From an uncultured Prevotellaceae bacterium (GTDB taxonomy: Bacteria; Bacteroidota; Bacteroidia; Bacteroidales; Bacteroidaceae): DNA of 51,191 bases. Both the position numbers and the translations under genes were made by a program. The notes under the pieces were generated by a model. It made no database searches. It was not told where the DNA came from and saw nothing but the letters and a program-made list of their open reading frames with translations. Location of the stretch: NCBI GenBank assembly GCA_902784615.1, contig CACZVN010000017.1:1-51191 (forward strand), read 5' to 3'. Shown here piece by piece: positions 35,463-44,700 of this stretch (position 1 is the stretch's first letter; each line of letters starts with the position of its first letter).

Positions 35463-36488
35463 TTATTTTGTTGTTCCGCGAATGATAAGGCGGGTGCGCA
35501 CGACGCGCTTCTCCACCTTGTCTATCGGACTGTGTCCCTCCACCTTGTCCATCAGGATCTCAGCGGCTTCCTCGCCCACCCGGTGGCCGCGCTGTTCCAC
35601 CGTCGTCAGCATCGGGTCACAGGCGATGGCCCGCTGACCGTTGGTGAAACCGCAGATAGAGATATCCTCTGGCACTCTGTATCCCGCATGCTTCGCGGTA
35701 TAGAGGATACCGATGGCCGTATCGTCGTTCACGGCGAAGAACCCGTCGGGCGGTGATTCCAGCGCCAGAATCTCGGGCGTCACCGTCTCAGCATCCACGC
35801 GGTTGTCACACACGCAGATCAGTTTCTCATCGATGGGCATGCCATGCTTTAGCAGGGCATCCTTATAGCCGTTGTACCGGTTCTTGGAGATCTCCAGGTT
35901 CATCGGACTGCCATAGAAGGCGATACGCTTACAGCCCGTCTCTATCAGATGGTTCACGGCGTTATAGGCACCCATATAGTCATCGACCACCACACGACTG
36001 GCATTCACGCCCGTACAGATACGGTCGTAGAACACAATCGGAATACCGGCATCCAACAACCGTTGGTAATGGTCGTAGTTCCGCGTGTCCTTCGCCTGTG
36101 AAACGATGACCCCGCAGACCTTATTACGGTGGAAATTCTCGCAGATTCGAGTCTCGCGCTCATACTGTTCCCCGCTGAGGGCCACCATGATACTGAAGCC
36201 CCGGGCAGCGGCGGCCTCCTCAATGCCCGTCAGAATGGAAGAGAAATAATAGTGGGTGAACTCCGGTACGATGACACCGATCACCTTCGACGGCATCACC
36301 CGGCTGTGGCGCAGGGCCTCACCGATGATGTTGGGCAGGAAGTTGTGCTCACGGGCATACTGTTGGATGGCCTTGCGCCTCTCCTCGCTGATACGGGGCG
36401 AGTCTTTCAGGGCGCGCGACACCGTTGCCACGGAGACTCCAAACTCCTTGGCAATGTCCTTCATCGTCATCGGTACATGCTCTTTCAT
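35463..36488 (-). CDS. LacI-family transcriptional regulator
   Basis: A 341-residue regulator. The helix-turn-helix is at about residues 8-35 (M-K-D-I-A-K-E-F-G-V-S-V-A-T-V-S-R-A-L) with hinge-like region to about 60, then a periplasmic-binding-protein-like sugar domain (V-I-G-V-I-V-P-E, F-F-A-V-N-D-D-T-A-I-G). A possible M-T-M-K-D start lies 6 codons further in, but the annotated ATG precedes it normally. It is the first gene of the LacI-MFS-HTCS operon and lies divergent from the second susC. A perfect LacI-type palindrome lies between them. It probably represses or activates both directions in answer to a sugar. Confidence 0.92.
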   Translation of the reverse strand: MKEHVPMTMKDIAKEFGVSVATVSRALKDSPRISEERRKAIQQYAREHNFLPNIIGEALRHSRVMPSKVIGVIVPEFTHYYFSSILTGIEEAAAARGFSIMVALSGEQYERETRICENFHRNKVCGVIVSQAKDTRNYDHYQRLLDAGIPIVFYDRICTGVNASRVVVDDYMGAYNAVNHLIETGCKRIAFYGSPMNLEISKNRYNGYKDALLKHGMPIDEKLICVCDNRVDAETVTPEILALESPPDGFFAVNDDTAIGILYTAKHAGYRVPEDISICGFTNGQRAIACDPMLTTVEQRGHRVGEEAAEILMDKVEGHSPIDKVEKRVVRTRLIIRGTTK

Positions 36489-36511
36489 CCGGTTTTTAAT
36501 TATTTACGATG

Positions 36512-36519
36512 CAAAGGTA
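36512..36519 (-). promoter_or_regulatory. -7 box of the LacI-MFS-regulator operon
   Basis: TACCTTTG on the minus strand fits TAnnTTTG, about 24 bases before the LacI start codon. No convincing -33 TTTG is seen at the right distance. Confidence 0.55.
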
Positions 36520-36575
36520 CAAAAAATACAAATAACTGCCTCTATTTCATAAGAAATAATGTACACACGCGCCCG

Positions 36576-36589
36576 TGCAAACGTTTGCA
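36576..36589. promoter_or_regulatory. perfect LacI-family operator palindrome
   Basis: TGCAAACGTTTGCA is a perfect 14-bp palindrome with the central CG of LacI/GalR-family sites. It lies midway in the 234-bp gap between the divergent lacI and susC genes, about 56 bp upstream of the susC -7 box and 57 bp from that of lacI. It is flanked on both sides by GTAC (36561-36564 and 36592-36595). Confidence 0.8.
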
Positions 36590-36644
36590 TTGTACAATTA
36601 TATTTTTTTTATTATAAAAAAGAACAACGTATTAAAAAGAATCC

Positions 36645-36652
36645 TATCTTTG
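36645..36652 (+). promoter_or_regulatory. -7 box of the susCDEF-like operon
   Basis: TATCTTTG fits the Bacteroidetes -7 consensus and is followed by a 63-bp leader before the ATG at 36723. A TTTG at -33 is missing, which suggests that an activator is needed. Confidence 0.6.
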
Positions 36653-36722
36653 CACCGCATAACCTAAGCCTCAGAAGCTTAAAACGATATAACAAATAAA
36701 CAATTAACTCTAATTAAAAGTA

Positions 36723-39700
36723 ATGATGAAGCAGGTAAACATTCATTTTCCGCTTAGGATGCTCGGCCTTATATTGGGGCTGTTCCTATCCGTGAGTGCC
36801 TTTGCCCAGATCGAGGTTAAAGGCCATGTGAAAGATGCTACAGGCGAAGACATTATCGGCGCAACGGTACGCGTTGACGGCACACAAACCGCCACCGTGA
36901 CCGATTTCGACGGTAACTTCGTACTGAAAGCCAATGAAGGTGCAGACATTACCGTCTCCTATGTAGGCTATCAGAATGCCACGGTAAAGGCTGCGCCGAG
37001 CGTGGAAGTCACGCTGCAGGATGACTCTCAGGTTCTGGAGAACGTGGTGGTCATCGGTTACGGCCGTGCCAAGAAGAACGACTTGACCGGTTCGGTAACA
37101 GCCATCAAGCCCGACGAGCTCTCCAAGGGTATTACGAACAACGCCACCGATATGTTGGTGGGTAAAGTGGCTGGTGTGGATGTCATCACCAGCGGTGGTA
37201 CACCCGGTGCCGGTGCACAGATCCGCATCCGTGGCGGTTCGTCACTGAACGCCTCCAACGACCCGCTCTATGTCATCGATGGTCTGACCATTGATGGCAA
37301 TACTGCTACAGGTATGTCTAACATCCTGGCTATGATCAACCCGAATGATATTGAGACCTTCACCGTGCTGAAGGACGCCTCCGCCACCGCCATCTACGGT
37401 AGCCGTGCTTCCAACGGTGTGATCATCATCACCACCAAGAAGGGAAAGAAGGGCAGTGCGCCCATGATTTCCTACAATGGCGATGTCACCGTCTCAACCA
37501 TTGCCAAGAAATATGATGCCCTGAATGCTACGGAATACAAGAACCTCGTCAACAGTATTGAAGGTCTGGACGCTTCCAAGTTGGGTAATGCAGATACAGA
37601 CTGGCAGGACGAGATCTTCCGTACAGCCATCAGCACCAGTCACAATGTGTCTGTCTCCGGCGGTCTCTGGAACATCCCCTACCGTATCAGTGGCGGTTAC
37701 AACTCATCACAAGGTATCGTCAAGACCTCTTGGATGCACCGTGCCAACGCCAGTTTGAACCTCGCTCCGAGTTTCTTCAACGATCACCTGAACCTGAATA
37801 TCACCGCCAAGTACATGTACGAGAAAGACCGCTATGCTGATGCCGGCGGTGCCATCGGCAGTGCACTCAGCATCGACCCGACACGTCCCGTCTATACCAA
37901 TGATGAGACCTCCAGATTCTTTGGCGGTTACTATCAACCGTATGTCAGCGCCAACTATAGCGATCCCGACTGGGCATATACCAACAACTCAAATGCCCCG
38001 CAGAATCCTCTGGCACTTCTGGAGCAGAAAGAGACACTTGCCAGTGCTAATGACTTCACCGGTAATTTTGAGGCCGACTATAAGATTCACGGTTTCGAGG
38101 ATCTGCATATCCACGCCAGTTACGGTGGTCAATACACAGAATCAAAACAGACCGACGTGATTTCCAAGTACTCCTATTCCAACAACTACTTTGGATGGGA
38201 CGGTCTGACACGCTATTACAAGTACAGCATCACAACGAACGCCTACGCCCAGTACCAGAAGGAGTTTGACGCCCACTTCATCGACATCATGGCCGGTGCC
38301 GAGGAAAGCCACTACCACCGTCATGGTTTCAACGAGGGACAGGGTACAGATCCTTATACCGGCGAGGCTCACAACCCGAGCATCCGTTCAGAGAAGGAGT
38401 GGGCTACCCACAACACCCTGGTGTCTTACTTCGGACGTCTGAACTATACGCTCCTCGACCGTTACATGCTGACAGCCACATTCCGTGCTGATGGATCATC
38501 CAAGTTCTCCGAGGACAATCATTGGGGTTACTTCCCCTCTGTGGCCCTGGCATGGAAGATCAATGAGGAGAAATTCATGAAAAATATCAACTGGTGGAAT
38601 GAGTTCAAGCTCCGTCTGGGATGGGGTATGACAGGTCAGCAGGATGTCAATGCCGACTTCGGCTACGCTCCGCTTTATGTCATCAGTAACTCTTACGCCA
38701 TGTACACCTTCGGTAACACCGACTATTACACGATGCGCCCGACTGCCTATAACCCCGACCTGAAGTGGGAGACCACCACAACTTGGAATGCAGGTCTCGA
38801 CTTCGGATGGCTGAACAACCGCATCACCGCCAGTCTTGATACCTATCTCCGCCAGACCAAAGACTTGCTGAATACCGTTACCATTCCTGTTGGTACCAAC
38901 TTCGGCTCCGTCCTGACACAGAACATCGGTGAGATGAAGAACTACGGTATCGAGTTCTCCATCAACGCCAAGCCTTATGTCAGCAAGGATTTCACCTGGG
39001 ATGTCAGTTACAACATCTCCTGGAACCACAACGAGATCACCTCTCTGACTAAGGATGCCGACGATGACTATTACATCAAGACCGGTACCACGATCTCACG
39101 TGGTAACAGCACACTGATCCAGGCCAACACCGTTGGCAAGCCACGCAACTCATTCTTCGTTTACCAGCAGGTCTATGACGAGGCAGGCAAACCCATCGAG
39201 GGTATGTATGTGGATCGTAATGCCGACGGCCAGATCAACGAGAGCGACAAGTACTTCTATAAGAGCCCGGCAGCCGATGTCATCATGGGCTTCACCACCA
39301 AGTTCCTCTACAAGAACTGGGATCTGAGCGCTGCCTTCCATGCCTCATTCGGCAACTACGTGTATTACAACTACCTGTCAGACAAGGGCTCCATCAGTGC
39401 TTCCGGCCTGTATTCCAACAGTGCCTTCACCAACACCTTCCCCGAGGCTGTTGAACTGGGATTCACCGGTGTCGGTACAGAATACTACCTCTCTGACTAC
39501 TATGTCCGTAACGCTTCCTACGTGAAGTGCTCCAACATCACGCTGGGCTACACTTTCCCGAACCTGTTGAAGAACCATCTCAACGGCCGCATCTTCGCTA
39601 CCGTTCAGAACCCGTTCATTATCACGAAGTACAAAGGACTTGATCCTGAGGTCGCCAGTGGTGTCGATAAGAACCCGTATCCGCGTCCCCGCAGCTTCCA

Positions 39701-39725
39701 GGTCGGCGTAAGCCTGAACTTCTAA
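36723..39725 (+). CDS. SusC/RagA-family TonB-linked outer membrane transporter (alpha-glucan-type PUL)
   Basis: A 1000-residue TonB-dependent transporter with signal peptide (ending A-F-A-Q), carboxypeptidase-regulatory-like domain (about residues 30-105), TonB box and plug (V-V-V-I-G-Y-G-R-A-K-K near 115; I-Y-G-S-R-A-S-N-G-V near 225) and a barrel ending in aromatic L-N-F. It is the first gene of a susC-susD-susE-susF-like set. Start at 36723 or the next codon, also ATG. Starch or maltodextrin import is inferred from the SusE/SusF partners and the maltose-type MFS and LacI neighbours. Confidence 0.95.
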   Translation: MMKQVNIHFPLRMLGLILGLFLSVSAFAQIEVKGHVKDATGEDIIGATVRVDGTQTATVTDFDGNFVLKANEGADITVSYVGYQNATVKAAPSVEVTLQDDSQVLENVVVIGYGRAKKNDLTGSVTAIKPDELSKGITNNATDMLVGKVAGVDVITSGGTPGAGAQIRIRGGSSLNASNDPLYVIDGLTIDGNTATGMSNILAMINPNDIETFTVLKDASATAIYGSRASNGVIIITTKKGKKGSAPMISYNGDVTVSTIAKKYDALNATEYKNLVNSIEGLDASKLGNADTDWQDEIFRTAISTSHNVSVSGGLWNIPYRISGGYNSSQGIVKTSWMHRANASLNLAPSFFNDHLNLNITAKYMYEKDRYADAGGAIGSALSIDPTRPVYTNDETSRFFGGYYQPYVSANYSDPDWAYTNNSNAPQNPLALLEQKETLASANDFTGNFEADYKIHGFEDLHIHASYGGQYTESKQTDVISKYSYSNNYFGWDGLTRYYKYSITTNAYAQYQKEFDAHFIDIMAGAEESHYHRHGFNEGQGTDPYTGEAHNPSIRSEKEWATHNTLVSYFGRLNYTLLDRYMLTATFRADGSSKFSEDNHWGYFPSVALAWKINEEKFMKNINWWNEFKLRLGWGMTGQQDVNADFGYAPLYVISNSYAMYTFGNTDYYTMRPTAYNPDLKWETTTTWNAGLDFGWLNNRITASLDTYLRQTKDLLNTVTIPVGTNFGSVLTQNIGEMKNYGIEFSINAKPYVSKDFTWDVSYNISWNHNEITSLTKDADDDYYIKTGTTISRGNSTLIQANTVGKPRNSFFVYQQVYDEAGKPIEGMYVDRNADGQINESDKYFYKSPAADVIMGFTTKFLYKNWDLSAAFHASFGNYVYYNYLSDKGSISASGLYSNSAFTNTFPEAVELGFTGVGTEYYLSDYYVRNASYVKCSNITLGYTFPNLLKNHLNGRIFATVQNPFIITKYKGLDPEVASGVDKNPYPRPRSFQVGVSLNF

Positions 39726-39763
39726 GAGAGATTTAAAGATTAACGTTTAAAGAATATAAGATT

Positions 39764-41512
39764 ATGAGACATATATTTGCAAAAACGGCTATAGCAGGTC
39801 TGCTGATCGCAGGTATGACCTCCTGTGCCAATGACTTGAATATCTCATCTATCGACCCGCAGACCTCCACGTCTTACGAGGATATGCAGTTGCTGGCAAA
39901 GGTCTATGGAACCCTGGGCATGACGGGACAGCAGGGACCTGCGGGATCTGGTGACATCAGTAGCGACGAGGGTGAGTCTGGATTCTACCGTACCACTTTC
40001 AATCTTGAGACACTGCCTACCGACGAGTGCAACTGGGCCTGGCAGACTGATACCGACATCCCTCAGATTACGGGTATCAGCTGGAATGCCAACAGTGGCC
40101 GTACCCAGTGGGCCTACCAGCGTCTGGGCTTCAACGTGCTGCTCTGCAACTTCTATCTGCAGAACACCGCTGACAGGGCCGACGACGCCTCTTATAAACT
40201 CTACCGCGCAGAGGTACGTTTCCTCCGTGCCCTCTTCTACTGGTATTTCCTCGACCTGTGGCACAAGGCTCCTTTCAAGGATGAGTCGAACTCCATGAAC
40301 GACCTGCCTGTAGAGAAAGTCGGTAAAGACCTCTATGACTGGTTGGACAACGAACTGACCGCCATTGAGAGCGACATTGCTCCCATAGGGCAGTTTAATA
40401 CCGCCAGCGACTTCGGCCGCGCCGATGCCGGTGCTGTCTATCTGCTGCATGCACGTCTTGCACTGAACTCTGAAGTCTATACTGACGGTGCCGTCAAAGA
40501 CTATGCCAAGGCTATCAAGTTCTGTGACCAGGTCATCAGTGGTCCATACGCTTTGAGCAATACAGCCAAGACCAATCCCACGAACGGTCTGACCTATAGC
40601 GGCTATGCACAGCTCTTCATGGCCGACAATGATCAGAATAGCGATGCTATGAAGGAGATCATCTTCCCCATCCGCCAAGATGGTGTAAAGACCCCGAACT
40701 ACTCCACAGCCGACTATCTCGTCTGCTCTACCCGTATCGCAGGTATGCCTTATGCTGGCACGAAGAACTGCTGGAGCTGTAACTACGCCCGTCCGAACCT
40801 CATCGAGAAGTTCTTCCCGAATGACAATATCCCCATGCTTATTGATGAAGACGGTGATAAAGTTAAGAATTACAAGATAGAACACAAGATTGTAAAAGAG
40901 GATAGCGTTACCCTCCGTGATTTTACTGAAGAAGAGGTAATTGCCGCAGATGATGTCCTTGGGGGTGCAACAAAAGCGATTCTCCTTGCTGCAAACGATG
41001 ATCGGGCCCTGTTCTACGCAGGTGCTGGTGGTGGTGTCCGCAAACTGCGCACGGACAAACTGAACAACTTCCTTGATGGCATCTCCATCGTGAAGTGGCA
41101 GAACATCCGCGTGGACGGTGGAGCGGTCTCCGATCCAGAATTCCCTGACACCGACATTCCTCTCTTCCGTCTGGCAGAAGCCTATATGACCCGTGCCGAG
41201 GCTAAGTGGCGCACAGGTGACGGCACAGCCATCAACGACGTGAACGTGCTCCGCGAACGTGCCAACGCACAGCCGCTGACTCAGCTCACCGAGCAGGATC
41301 TCATCGACGAGTGGTGCCGTGAGTTCTACATGGAGGGCCGTCGTCGTTCTGACCTCATCCGCTTCGACATGTTCACTGGCAAGAACTATGTCTGGGCCTG
41401 GAAGGGCGGTGTGGCCAACGGTCAGGCTGTGGATAGCCATTTCAAATACTATCCCATCCCGATGGACGACATCAATAACAACAAGAACATGACCCAGAAT
41501 GCTGGATATTAA
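39764..41512 (+). CDS. SusD/RagB-family outer membrane lipoprotein (alpha-glucan-type PUL)
   Basis: A 582-residue lipoprotein (lipobox A-G-M-T-S-C-A). It has the SusD helical core, with R-A-E-V-R-F-L-R-A-L-F-Y-W-Y-F-L-D-L-W near residue 145 and the C-terminal E-F-Y-M-E-G-R-R-R-S-D-L-I-R-F-D signature near 530. It forms the lid of the SusC transporter. It is 38 bases after susC and 31 bases before the susE-like gene. It is clearly different from the SusD at 25983, so the two PULs handle different glycans. Confidence 0.94.
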   Translation: MRHIFAKTAIAGLLIAGMTSCANDLNISSIDPQTSTSYEDMQLLAKVYGTLGMTGQQGPAGSGDISSDEGESGFYRTTFNLETLPTDECNWAWQTDTDIPQITGISWNANSGRTQWAYQRLGFNVLLCNFYLQNTADRADDASYKLYRAEVRFLRALFYWYFLDLWHKAPFKDESNSMNDLPVEKVGKDLYDWLDNELTAIESDIAPIGQFNTASDFGRADAGAVYLLHARLALNSEVYTDGAVKDYAKAIKFCDQVISGPYALSNTAKTNPTNGLTYSGYAQLFMADNDQNSDAMKEIIFPIRQDGVKTPNYSTADYLVCSTRIAGMPYAGTKNCWSCNYARPNLIEKFFPNDNIPMLIDEDGDKVKNYKIEHKIVKEDSVTLRDFTEEEVIAADDVLGGATKAILLAANDDRALFYAGAGGGVRKLRTDKLNNFLDGISIVKWQNIRVDGGAVSDPEFPDTDIPLFRLAEAYMTRAEAKWRTGDGTAINDVNVLRERANAQPLTQLTEQDLIDEWCREFYMEGRRRSDLIRFDMFTGKNYVWAWKGGVANGQAVDSHFKYYPIPMDDINNNKNMTQNAGY

Positions 41513-41543
41513 TTTGAAGCCAAACTATTTAATATTGTAAGTT

Positions 41544-42734
41544 ATGAACAAGAAATTATTCAATATAGGACGCCTGTTCTCCTTCCTCGCAGTAGCAGCC
41601 CTCATGCTGACTGCCTGCGAAAAGGATGACAAGAGCAATCCCACATTCAAGGCCACCAGTCCGAGCTTCACGCTCAACGTGCCTGCGAATGCTGCCAATA
41701 ATGTTTATGACCTGGTCTCCTCCAGCACCCTGGAACTGACCTGCACGCAACCAAACTACAATGGCGTGCCCTACGTCACACAGTACCATGTTCAGGTAGC
41801 CCTGAGCGAAGACTTCTCCGTATATCGTGAGTTGGAGACACCTTACACGACAGCTAAGATGGGCGTGGATGCCTATGAGTTGAATACCGCCATCCTCGAC
41901 ATCTTCCATGAGATAGAGGGCGATATCGAGTATCCCGCCGAACCGAGACCCGTTTATATCCGTCTGCGCGCCAATGTCATCAACATGGCAAACACCGTGC
42001 TCGACGAGGCTATGTCCAACACCATCGTACTGCCCAACGTACTGGCTACGTTCAAGGCTCCTGAGTTGTCCTACCCGACTTCCTGCTACATCGTCGGTTC
42101 TTCCATCGGCGACGGCGGTGACAAGGGCTACTGGGGATACTGGAAGCCGATGGCACCCGTCTATGGTGGCGAAGGTGAGTTCTACACACTCGTCTATATC
42201 CCTGACGGCGGACAGTTCAAGTGGGGTGAGGCCGAGAACGACTGGCGCGGCTTCGACCGTGTGGCCAAGTTCGACGACCAGGCCAATGCCGGTGTCCATG
42301 AGGCTGCCAACGACGGCAACATTGAGTTCAGCAACGGCGGCTGGTACACCATCCACGTGGAGACGGCCCTCGGTGCCACGGAAGTAGCCTGGACGTTCCA
42401 TATCTATCCCGGAGCAGCCTATGTGATCGGTAATGCCGCCGGTGGCGACTGGACCGACAGTAATGCTGACTGGCAGATGACCGCACCCGCTGGTGACGGC
42501 ACATGGGAGTCACCCGCATTCACGGCAGGTGGTGAGCTCCGTGCCTACATTAAGGTTCCCGGACGCGACTGGTGGAAGACCGAGTTCACACTCTACAACG
42601 GTGGTCTTTACTTCCGTACAGCCAATATCCCGAGCAACTGGGCAGAGGACGTAGGCGCCGAGTACTCCGTCGCTTGTTCTGCAGGTCAGAAGCTCTATGT
42701 GAACTTTAGCACCAACACTGGTGAAGTAAAATAA
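41544..42734 (+). CDS. SusE-like surface starch-binding lipoprotein
   Basis: A 396-residue lipoprotein (lipobox M-L-T-A-C-E-K-D-D, the acidic residues matching the lipoprotein surface-export signal of Bacteroidetes). The N-terminal Ig-like SusE domain (about residues 35-165, S-S-T-L-E-L-T-C-T-Q-P) is followed by two carbohydrate-binding-like beta domains (about 175-285, 290-396) with exposed tryptophans (G-Y-W-G-Y-W-K, D-W-W-K-T). In the classical Sus system SusE binds starch at the cell surface without enzymatic action. Function assigned by domain order and operon position. Confidence 0.85.
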   Translation: MNKKLFNIGRLFSFLAVAALMLTACEKDDKSNPTFKATSPSFTLNVPANAANNVYDLVSSSTLELTCTQPNYNGVPYVTQYHVQVALSEDFSVYRELETPYTTAKMGVDAYELNTAILDIFHEIEGDIEYPAEPRPVYIRLRANVINMANTVLDEAMSNTIVLPNVLATFKAPELSYPTSCYIVGSSIGDGGDKGYWGYWKPMAPVYGGEGEFYTLVYIPDGGQFKWGEAENDWRGFDRVAKFDDQANAGVHEAANDGNIEFSNGGWYTIHVETALGATEVAWTFHIYPGAAYVIGNAAGGDWTDSNADWQMTAPAGDGTWESPAFTAGGELRAYIKVPGRDWWKTEFTLYNGGLYFRTANIPSNWAEDVGAEYSVACSAGQKLYVNFSTNTGEVK

Positions 42735-42746
42735 CTTAAAACGTAA

Positions 42747-44549
42747 ATGGATATGAAAAAGATATTTCAATATGGCTTTGCAGCCTTGGCGGGTCTCGTA
42801 CTCGCCAGCTGCAACGGCGATTACGAAGACTGGAAAAGTCCACAGGGTTACGGCCAGGAGAGTGCTGCCGAGAAATATGGCGTGACCATTTCTGCTGGTG
42901 CTGATGCCAATATCACGATGCCTGTTGACAACGACGACATCAAGTTAGTGTCCCTCTCTGCATCCAGTGAAGATGTGACCGGCTTTGCCATGAAGAGCCT
43001 CACTGTCAATGGCGAGGAGATCAGCGGCACCATCAACGACGGTAACATCATTGTTTCAGCCAGTAAGCTGAACAGCATCATTGAGAAGCAGTTCAATTCC
43101 CGTGCCTCCGTCAAGCGTGACATCACCGTCGAGTCACAGGTTTCCCTTATCCTTAAGAATGGTGATGCCGTGACCGCCGATGTGGTAGGCAGCACCGCAG
43201 CCGCCCTTACGCCGAAGGCTACACCAGCCATCGACCCGAATGGTTACTATATCTTGGGTAGTTTCGTTGAGAACGGTTGGGACCTGTCTAAGCCTATCTG
43301 GATGACGAATGAGGGCGACGGCGTCTATTCAGCTGTTGTGACCCTGCAGGGCGACGGCGGCCACTGGTACAAGTTCTACGAGGGCTCCCACTGGGATGCC
43401 AGCGACTGGGACATTGCCAACCAGGGTCAGATGGGTTCTGCCGTGGATGGCGACCCCGCACTGGAGGGATTCGTCGTCTATACCGGCGACACCGAATTCC
43501 CGAATGCTCCGAGAGTTGACGGCGACGACGGCAGTCTGTACAAGATCACCCTCGACATGAAGAATCTGACCTACAAACTGGTGCGCCAGGCCGTGAACTA
43601 CTATATCATCGGTGGTCCCAACGACTGGGGTGAGTCAGCCAAGAACCGTCTGCTGAAGTTCGCTCAGGCCAATATCGACGTTCCCGTCTATACCGTTATC
43701 TTCCCCGCCGCCGCAGAAGGTGACACATGGTTTGCCATTGGTGACGACAAGGCTTGCGACGCCATTGCCAACGATAACAACTGGAAACTGCTGTATGGTA
43801 CCACCAGCGGCAATGGCAACCAGGGCACATCAGGCACCCTCGCCCGCCGTACGGAACTTTCCGATGACGGTTCGTTCAAGATCGAGGCAGGCACTGCCAA
43901 GTTCATCAAGGTAACGCTTGACATGAGCGCCATGACCTATGAGGTGAGCCCCATCGACTTCGATCCGTATCTCTACTTCATCGGCGCCACCGACGGCTGG
44001 CAGAAAGCCGAGCAGAGACTGGCTCTGACAGATGTCAATGGTATCTACACTGGTTATATCTACTGCGCCGACCCGAATAACTGGGGCAACGAGTTCAAGT
44101 TCCAGAAGGTTGCCGGCGACTGGGGCACCGAAGTGAACACCGGCCATATGTTCAACGGCATCACAGGTGACGCCGAGGACGGTGGCGGCAACTTCAGGGT
44201 GACAGCCGGCGAGGGCGTCTATTACTTCACGCTCGACATGGCCAACGGTACGTTCAACGCCGTCAGGATTACGAACATGAACCTCGTGGGCGACTTCAAC
44301 GGCTGGAACCAGGCCGACGATGCCCAGCAGATGACCTGGGATGCAGAGAACTACTGCTTCGTCATCGAGGGAGCCGGTGTGACTGCCAACGGCTGGAAGT
44401 TCACCACGAACAACGCTTGGGACATCAACCTCGGCGGAACCATCGACAACCTCTGGGCCAATGGTGACAACCTGACCGTGGAGGGTACGACCATCAAGCT
44501 CTATCCGACACGTAAGGATAACGACAATATCTACTGCACGGTAGAGTAA
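42747..44549 (+). CDS. SusF-like surface carbohydrate-binding lipoprotein
   Basis: A 600-residue lipoprotein (lipobox V-L-A-S-C-N). After an N-terminal beta domain (about 25-150) come SusE/SusF-type binding modules with tryptophans in similar places: G-S-F-V-E-N-G-W-D (about 170), G-G-P-N-D-W-G-E (about 288), G-A-T-D-G-W-Q-K (about 412) and G-D-F-N-G-W-N-Q (about 515). It has more modules than SusE, as in the classical pair. ATG at 42747 or 42753. It lies 12 bases after the susE-like gene and is closed by a terminator, so it is the last gene. No starch-degrading enzyme is in this operon. Confidence 0.83.
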   Translation: MDMKKIFQYGFAALAGLVLASCNGDYEDWKSPQGYGQESAAEKYGVTISAGADANITMPVDNDDIKLVSLSASSEDVTGFAMKSLTVNGEEISGTINDGNIIVSASKLNSIIEKQFNSRASVKRDITVESQVSLILKNGDAVTADVVGSTAAALTPKATPAIDPNGYYILGSFVENGWDLSKPIWMTNEGDGVYSAVVTLQGDGGHWYKFYEGSHWDASDWDIANQGQMGSAVDGDPALEGFVVYTGDTEFPNAPRVDGDDGSLYKITLDMKNLTYKLVRQAVNYYIIGGPNDWGESAKNRLLKFAQANIDVPVYTVIFPAAAEGDTWFAIGDDKACDAIANDNNWKLLYGTTSGNGNQGTSGTLARRTELSDDGSFKIEAGTAKFIKVTLDMSAMTYEVSPIDFDPYLYFIGATDGWQKAEQRLALTDVNGIYTGYIYCADPNNWGNEFKFQKVAGDWGTEVNTGHMFNGITGDAEDGGGNFRVTAGEGVYYFTLDMANGTFNAVRITNMNLVGDFNGWNQADDAQQMTWDAENYCFVIEGAGVTANGWKFTTNNAWDINLGGTIDNLWANGDNLTVEGTTIKLYPTRKDNDNIYCTVE

Positions 44550-44572
44550 AGTCACACTCCCTATACACACTC

Positions 44573-44608
44573 AGGCGGACCGTTTATCACGACGGCCCGC
44601 CTATTTTT
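44573..44608 (+). terminator. intrinsic terminator of the susCDEF-like operon
   Basis: AGGCGGACCGT (44573-44583) pairs with ACGGCCCGCCT (44592-44602) with one mismatch, followed by ATTTTTAT. A strong GC-rich stem with a T-rich end. Confidence 0.85.
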
Positions 44609-44628
44609 ATGAATAAATCTTAATTGTT

Positions 44629-44659
44629 TTTGTCGTTTCAGGGAAATATTATACCTTTG
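44629..44659 (+). promoter_or_regulatory. promoter of the acid phosphatase pair
   Basis: TTTG (44629-44632) and TACCTTTG (44652-44659) with a 19-bp spacer match the Bacteroidetes consensus. With the terminator just upstream this separates the phosphatases from the PUL. Confidence 0.8.
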
Positions 44660-44700
44660 CACGCGATAATGCATTATTCACACAAAAAAAAGACTTTCGA

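Noticed and set aside
39845-41440. 531-codon open frame antisense to the second susD
   Set aside because: The sense strand codes a clear SusD protein in an ordered operon; the antisense frame has no family features.
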